From Thermoflexales bacterium (lineage in GTDB: Bacteria > Chloroflexota > Anaerolineae > Fen-1058): 9,593 nucleotides of DNA. The notes beneath the pieces were generated by a model. The model did not search any database. It had not been told where the DNA came from and worked only from the letters and a program-made list of their open reading frames with translations. Made by a program: the position numbers and the translations under genes. The DNA is taken from assembly GCA_016931085.1 (NCBI GenBank), contig JAFGFO010000441.1, positions 1-9,593 on the forward strand, read 5' to 3'. This document shows positions 7,987 through 9,593 of the stretch, piece after piece; positions within the stretch are counted from its first letter, which is position 1, and every line of letters begins with the position of its first letter.

Positions 7987-8550
7987 ATGCGGAAGCATTT
8001 CTCGAACGTCATCGGCTTCGATGATGCCCCCTTTCCAGCCCACCACAAGGGGAATGTCAAAGTGGTGGGGACGGTCTATGCCAGATTGCGACTGGATGGC
8101 ATCCTGATTGGCGAGGTCAAAAAAGACGGGCTAAATGCGGCCAAGAAGCTGGTGACATTGATTTCCCAGTCGAGATTCGCCGCCCACATTCAATTGATCA
8201 TGCTTCAAGGGATCGCGCTGGCAGGTTTTAACGTGGTGGACGTTTTCTACATGCACGAGCAGCTCGGGCTCCCCATCCTGGTTGTTTCGCGCAGGCTTCC
8301 CAATATGGCCGCGATAAGAGAGGCTTTGTTGAACATGGGCGGGGGCCGGAGGAAATGGGCCTTGATCGAGCAGCTTGGCCCCATGGAAGCTGTAGAGCAA
8401 GTTTACGTCCAGCGTGTCGGGCTGACGCTCGAGCAAGCATCGACGGTCGTGAGGGAATTCAGCACAGCGGGTCATATCCCTGAACCATTGCGCATTGCCC
8501 ACCTGATCGCAGGGGCCATGATGAATGGACAAAGCAGCGGACGGGTATGA
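7987..8550 (+). CDS. DUF99/UPF0215 family protein, predicted endonuclease (endonuclease V-related)
   Basis: A 187-residue cytosolic protein with the hallmarks of the DUF99 (PF01949) family: IGFDDAPF at 9-16 with D12/D13, a DG pair at 47-48, AGFNVVD at 79-85, PILVVSRRLP at 96-105 and the C-terminal IPEPLRIAHLIAGA at 164-177. The length is normal for the family and the protein looks complete. DUF99 is described as a relative of endonuclease V with an RNase H-like fold; as I recall, some members are now named endonuclease dU because they cut DNA at deoxyuridine. D12 would be the first metal ligand by analogy. The start uses AAGGAG (7970-7975) with an 11-nt spacer, a little long. It has its own promoter and terminator and no operon partner. 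Base composition is visibly less GC-rich than the protease genes. The family is mainly archaeal, so transfer from archaea is possible but not shown here. Confidence 0.85.
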   Translation: MRKHFSNVIGFDDAPFPAHHKGNVKVVGTVYARLRLDGILIGEVKKDGLNAAKKLVTLISQSRFAAHIQLIMLQGIALAGFNVVDVFYMHEQLGLPILVVSRRLPNMAAIREALLNMGGGRRKWALIEQLGPMEAVEQVYVQRVGLTLEQASTVVREFSTAGHIPEPLRIAHLIAGAMMNGQSSGRV

Positions 8551-8620
8551 AGCTACCGCGTAGCCAAGGAATTTGCCTGTCCTGGCTCGTGCCAGCAAGG
8601 CAGGGAACCCCAGGCCTCTG

Positions 8621-8655
8621 CGGCGTGAGTCATAGTCCTGTTTCACGCCGTTTTT
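8621..8655 (+). terminator. Rho-independent terminator after the DUF99 gene
   Basis: CGGCGTGA (8621-8628) and TCACGCCG (8643-8650) form a perfect 8-bp stem with a 14-nt loop, followed at once by TTTTT (8651-8655). It lies 70 nt after the DUF99 stop on the same strand. A further small stem CTGGC/GCCAG with a TCGT loop sits upstream at 8582-8595. Confidence 0.75.
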
Positions 8656-8720
8656 CGGGTGGATGCATGCTTAAAAACGTGGTAGGCCAAAAAAACAGAT
8701 GCGGGGGAATAAAGAAGATG

Positions 8721-8743
8721 AAAACCGGCCAGGAATGGCCGGT
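8721..8743 (-). terminator. Terminator of the minus-strand PIN/antitoxin operon
   Basis: Read on the minus strand, ACCGGCC (8743-8737) and GGCCGGT (8730-8724) form a 7-bp stem around a 6-nt loop; the last stem T and the next three bases make TTTT (8724-8721). It lies 35 nt past the stop of the small gene. Together with the + terminator at 8621-8655 it closes two converging units. The T run is short, so strength is uncertain. Confidence 0.6.
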
Positions 8744-8778
8744 GGTGGTTTAGAAATGGTCGTAGCTGTAGCACACGT

Positions 8779-8997
8779 TCAATTCTCTTGGCCCGTTTTC
8801 TCCTGGTAGGCCTGTACCTGCTCAAAAAGAGTCTCAACGGTCTCCTGGCCAAACAGCTCCTCACGGAGATCCAGGTAGTTCCCTTGCCCGACCTGCCAGG
8901 CCGCCCAAAAACGGACTACTTTGGGCAAAGTCATGTGATCCATCAATACACTGGCGGCTTCTTGAAGGACTTGTTGTTCGTTTATAACTTGGATCAT
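8779..8997 (-). CDS. Small protein, probable antitoxin of the PIN toxin
   Basis: A 72-residue acidic, Glu/Gln-rich protein starting MIQVINEQQV, with a central LPKVVRFWAAWQVGQG and a helix-prone tail (TVETLFEQVQAYQEKT). ATG 8997 overlaps the TGA of the PIN gene (ATGA, 8997-8994), so translation is probably coupled. AGGAG at 9012-9008 lies 10 nt upstream. A GTG at 9006 is in frame but sits only 1 nt from that site, so I prefer 8997. I recognise no ribbon-helix-helix, AbrB or Phd DNA-binding motif, and cannot name a family. The antitoxin role is inferred from size, charge and tight coupling to a PIN gene. If correct, it would bind and block the nuclease and may also repress the operon promoter. 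The gene order is the reverse of usual vapBC. Confidence 0.65.
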   Translation of the reverse strand: MIQVINEQQVLQEAASVLMDHMTLPKVVRFWAAWQVGQGNYLDLREELFGQETVETLFEQVQAYQEKTGQEN

Positions 8998-9446
8998 TCT
9001 TCCCACTCTCCTGCCATTTTCAAGACAAACTCGACCGGGTTAAAAACATGAACGGTTTTGTCTGTCCGGCTACTGTAACGCTTGATCGCTTTGTCATCGC
9101 ACGTGAGAAAACAATCGCTCGCGGCTGCTTCAGCGCAAGCCAGATGAAGCGCATCCACAGCTTTTATTCCCTCTTGTTCCAACTCCAACGCACGCTGCCT
9201 GATTGTGTCATTCACTGGCTGGCGTGATCCGGCCAAGCCGAGGCAACGATTTACCCAGCGCTGGCGCAAGGGAAACGGATTGCGACTGTTTTCATATTCC
9301 ACCACGGATGATGTCACCAACTCGGCGGTCTCGGACTCGATCATCTGGAGAATCAGAGCCGTTGCCAGCGTCTCCAACCATATTCTTGGTTGTGTCTGGT
9401 CATCAAAGGGCCGGTTGTATACACTTGTATCAAGATAGATTCTCAC
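8994..9446 (-). CDS. PIN-domain ribonuclease, VapC-like toxin
   Basis: Predicted Mg2+-dependent ribonuclease of the PIN family, probably the toxin of a type II toxin-antitoxin pair. From GTG 9446 it has 150 residues. The conserved acidic residues are visible: D6 in RIYLDTSVYNRPFDD, E50 in SSVVEYE, D98 in KAVDALHLACAEA, and D117 in FLTCDDKAIK. The length is normal and no key residue is missing. An in-frame ATG at 9458 would add four residues, but GAGGAT lies inside that extension at ideal distance from the GTG, and related PIN proteins begin right before the first strand, so GTG is favoured. The stop overlaps the ATG of the small downstream gene. Its own promoter lies at 9510-9482. The target RNA cannot be told from sequence. 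Confidence 0.85.
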   Translation of the reverse strand: MRIYLDTSVYNRPFDDQTQPRIWLETLATALILQMIESETAELVTSSVVEYENSRNPFPLRQRWVNRCLGLAGSRQPVNDTIRQRALELEQEGIKAVDALHLACAEAAASDCFLTCDDKAIKRYSSRTDKTVHVFNPVEFVLKMAGEWEE

Positions 9447-9450
9447 GCTG

Positions 9451-9456
9451 ATCCTC
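9451..9456 (-). promoter_or_regulatory. Ribosome binding site supporting a GTG start for the PIN gene
   Basis: The minus strand reads GAGGAT at 9456-9451, with GAGG 6 nt before GTG 9446. It overlaps the alternative ATG at 9458, for which only a weak upstream TTAGG-like site is visible. Confidence 0.55.
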
Positions 9457-9481
9457 ATTTGCCTAAGCTTGCTCTAAGATG

Positions 9482-9510
9482 ATTATACTCCAACCTTTGG
9501 TTCTTGGCTA
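9482..9510 (-). promoter_or_regulatory. Promoter of the PIN/antitoxin operon with possible operator
   Basis: A perfect TATAAT at 9487-9482 lies 17 nt after TAGCCA (9510-9505; 4 of 6 matches to TTGACA). Transcription would start near 9475, about 29 nt before GTG 9446. The spacer holds the inverted repeat AACC-TTT-GGTT (9492-9502), within looser CCAA/TTGG symmetry (9490-9507). Such a site between -35 and -10 fits autorepression by a toxin-antitoxin complex, which is inference. Confidence 0.55.
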
Positions 9511-9530
9511 GCAGGCTGTCGGAGAGACGA
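9508..9530. mobile_element. Possible insertion-sequence terminal repeat remnant
   Basis: CTAG at 9508-9511 is followed by CAGGCTGTCGGAGAGACGA. 'GCAGGCTGT' next to CTAG resembles the ends of some IS families (IS1182/IS5-like, from memory). No transposase or matching inverted end lies in the window, so this would be one end of an element to the right or a solo relic. It overlaps the -35 region of the PIN operon. Low confidence. Confidence 0.2.
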
Positions 9531-9534
9531 TTTT

Positions 9535-9590
9535 GTAGGGCGGCTTTCCATAGCCGCCAGGCTTGCGGCAGGTATGGAAACCTGCCCTAC
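9535..9590. repeat. REP / inverted-REP pair (double-hairpin element)
   Basis: Two hairpins in opposite orientation: GGCGGCT/AGCCGCC with loop TTCCAT (9539-9558), and GGCAGGT/ACCTGCC with loop ATGGAA (9567-9586). They are enclosed by GTAGGGC (9535-9541) and GCCCTAC (9584-9590), and 8 nt separate the arms. The two 24-nt arms are reverse complements at 20 of 24 positions. The four differences are two compensated base pairs, so each hairpin stays perfect. GTAG at the outer 5' end and CTAC at the outer 3' end match the layout of REP doublets (BIME/REPIN). Related to the palindrome at 7894-7922. Confidence 0.7.
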
Positions 9591-9593
9591 GGG

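Noticed and set aside
8131..8646. 171-codon minus-strand open frame overlapping the DUF99 gene
   Set aside because: The + frame matches DUF99 motifs over its full length; the minus frame begins inside the terminator stem.
8718..8753. 11-codon + ORF (MKTGQEWPVVV) after a GGGGGAA purine stretch
   Set aside because: It coincides with the CCGGCC/GGCCGG terminator hairpin of the opposite operon; its coding appearance is most simply a by-product.
9203..9451. Overlapping + strand open frames opposite the PIN gene
   Set aside because: No motifs; the minus strand encodes a complete PIN domain with catalytic residues.

Overview
The window looks like a piece of a high-GC Chloroflexota chromosome (Anaerolineae/Caldilineae-like). 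This is an inference from two things seen in the translated genes. Secreted proteins carry the short '(I/F)YLPLVLR'-type motif that I associate with extracellular proteins of that phylum (FIFLPLVQRQ at the end of the first gene, SIYLPVVLRN inside the second). Both are mosaics of PKD, SbsA-type Ig, jelly-roll and propeller modules. No rRNA, tRNA, CRISPR array or intact transposase is visible.

Layout. Positions 1-367 hold no convincing gene, apart from a possible tail of an upstream reading frame, and contain two short stem-loops. Two secreted metalloprotease-like genes follow on the + strand, 59 nt apart and probably co-transcribed: a 503-residue protein (368-1879) with HELAHGLGF, a Met-turn and two PKD-like domains, and a very large 1971-residue protein (1939-7854) with a complete HExxHxxGxxH zinc site followed by about eight non-catalytic beta modules. 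Together they fill about three quarters of the window and suggest breakdown or binding of extracellular protein or glycoprotein material.

After the large gene come a GTAG-flanked REP-like palindrome (7894-7922), a good sigma-70-type promoter (7933-7960) and a single gene (7987-8550) of the DUF99/UPF0215 family. That family is mostly archaeal and related to endonuclease V, so it is a predicted nucleic-acid repair nuclease. The gene ends at a Rho-independent terminator (8621-8655).

The right end is a convergent minus-strand two-gene operon: a VapC-like PIN-domain ribonuclease (9446-8994) and, through an ATGA overlap, a 72-residue protein (8997-8779) that is probably its antitoxin. The order is toxin first, the reverse of classical vapBC. 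It has its own promoter (TATAAT at 9487-9482) and terminator (8743-8721). Beyond it lie a possible insertion-sequence end and a 56-bp double-hairpin REP/inverted-REP element (9535-9590) whose arms differ only by compensatory changes.

The most notable points are the REP-like elements, the reversed PIN operon with an unrecognised antitoxin, the archaeal-type DUF99 gene, and the modular giant protease with the phylum motif in its middle. I do not see evidence for a wholly new multi-gene system.
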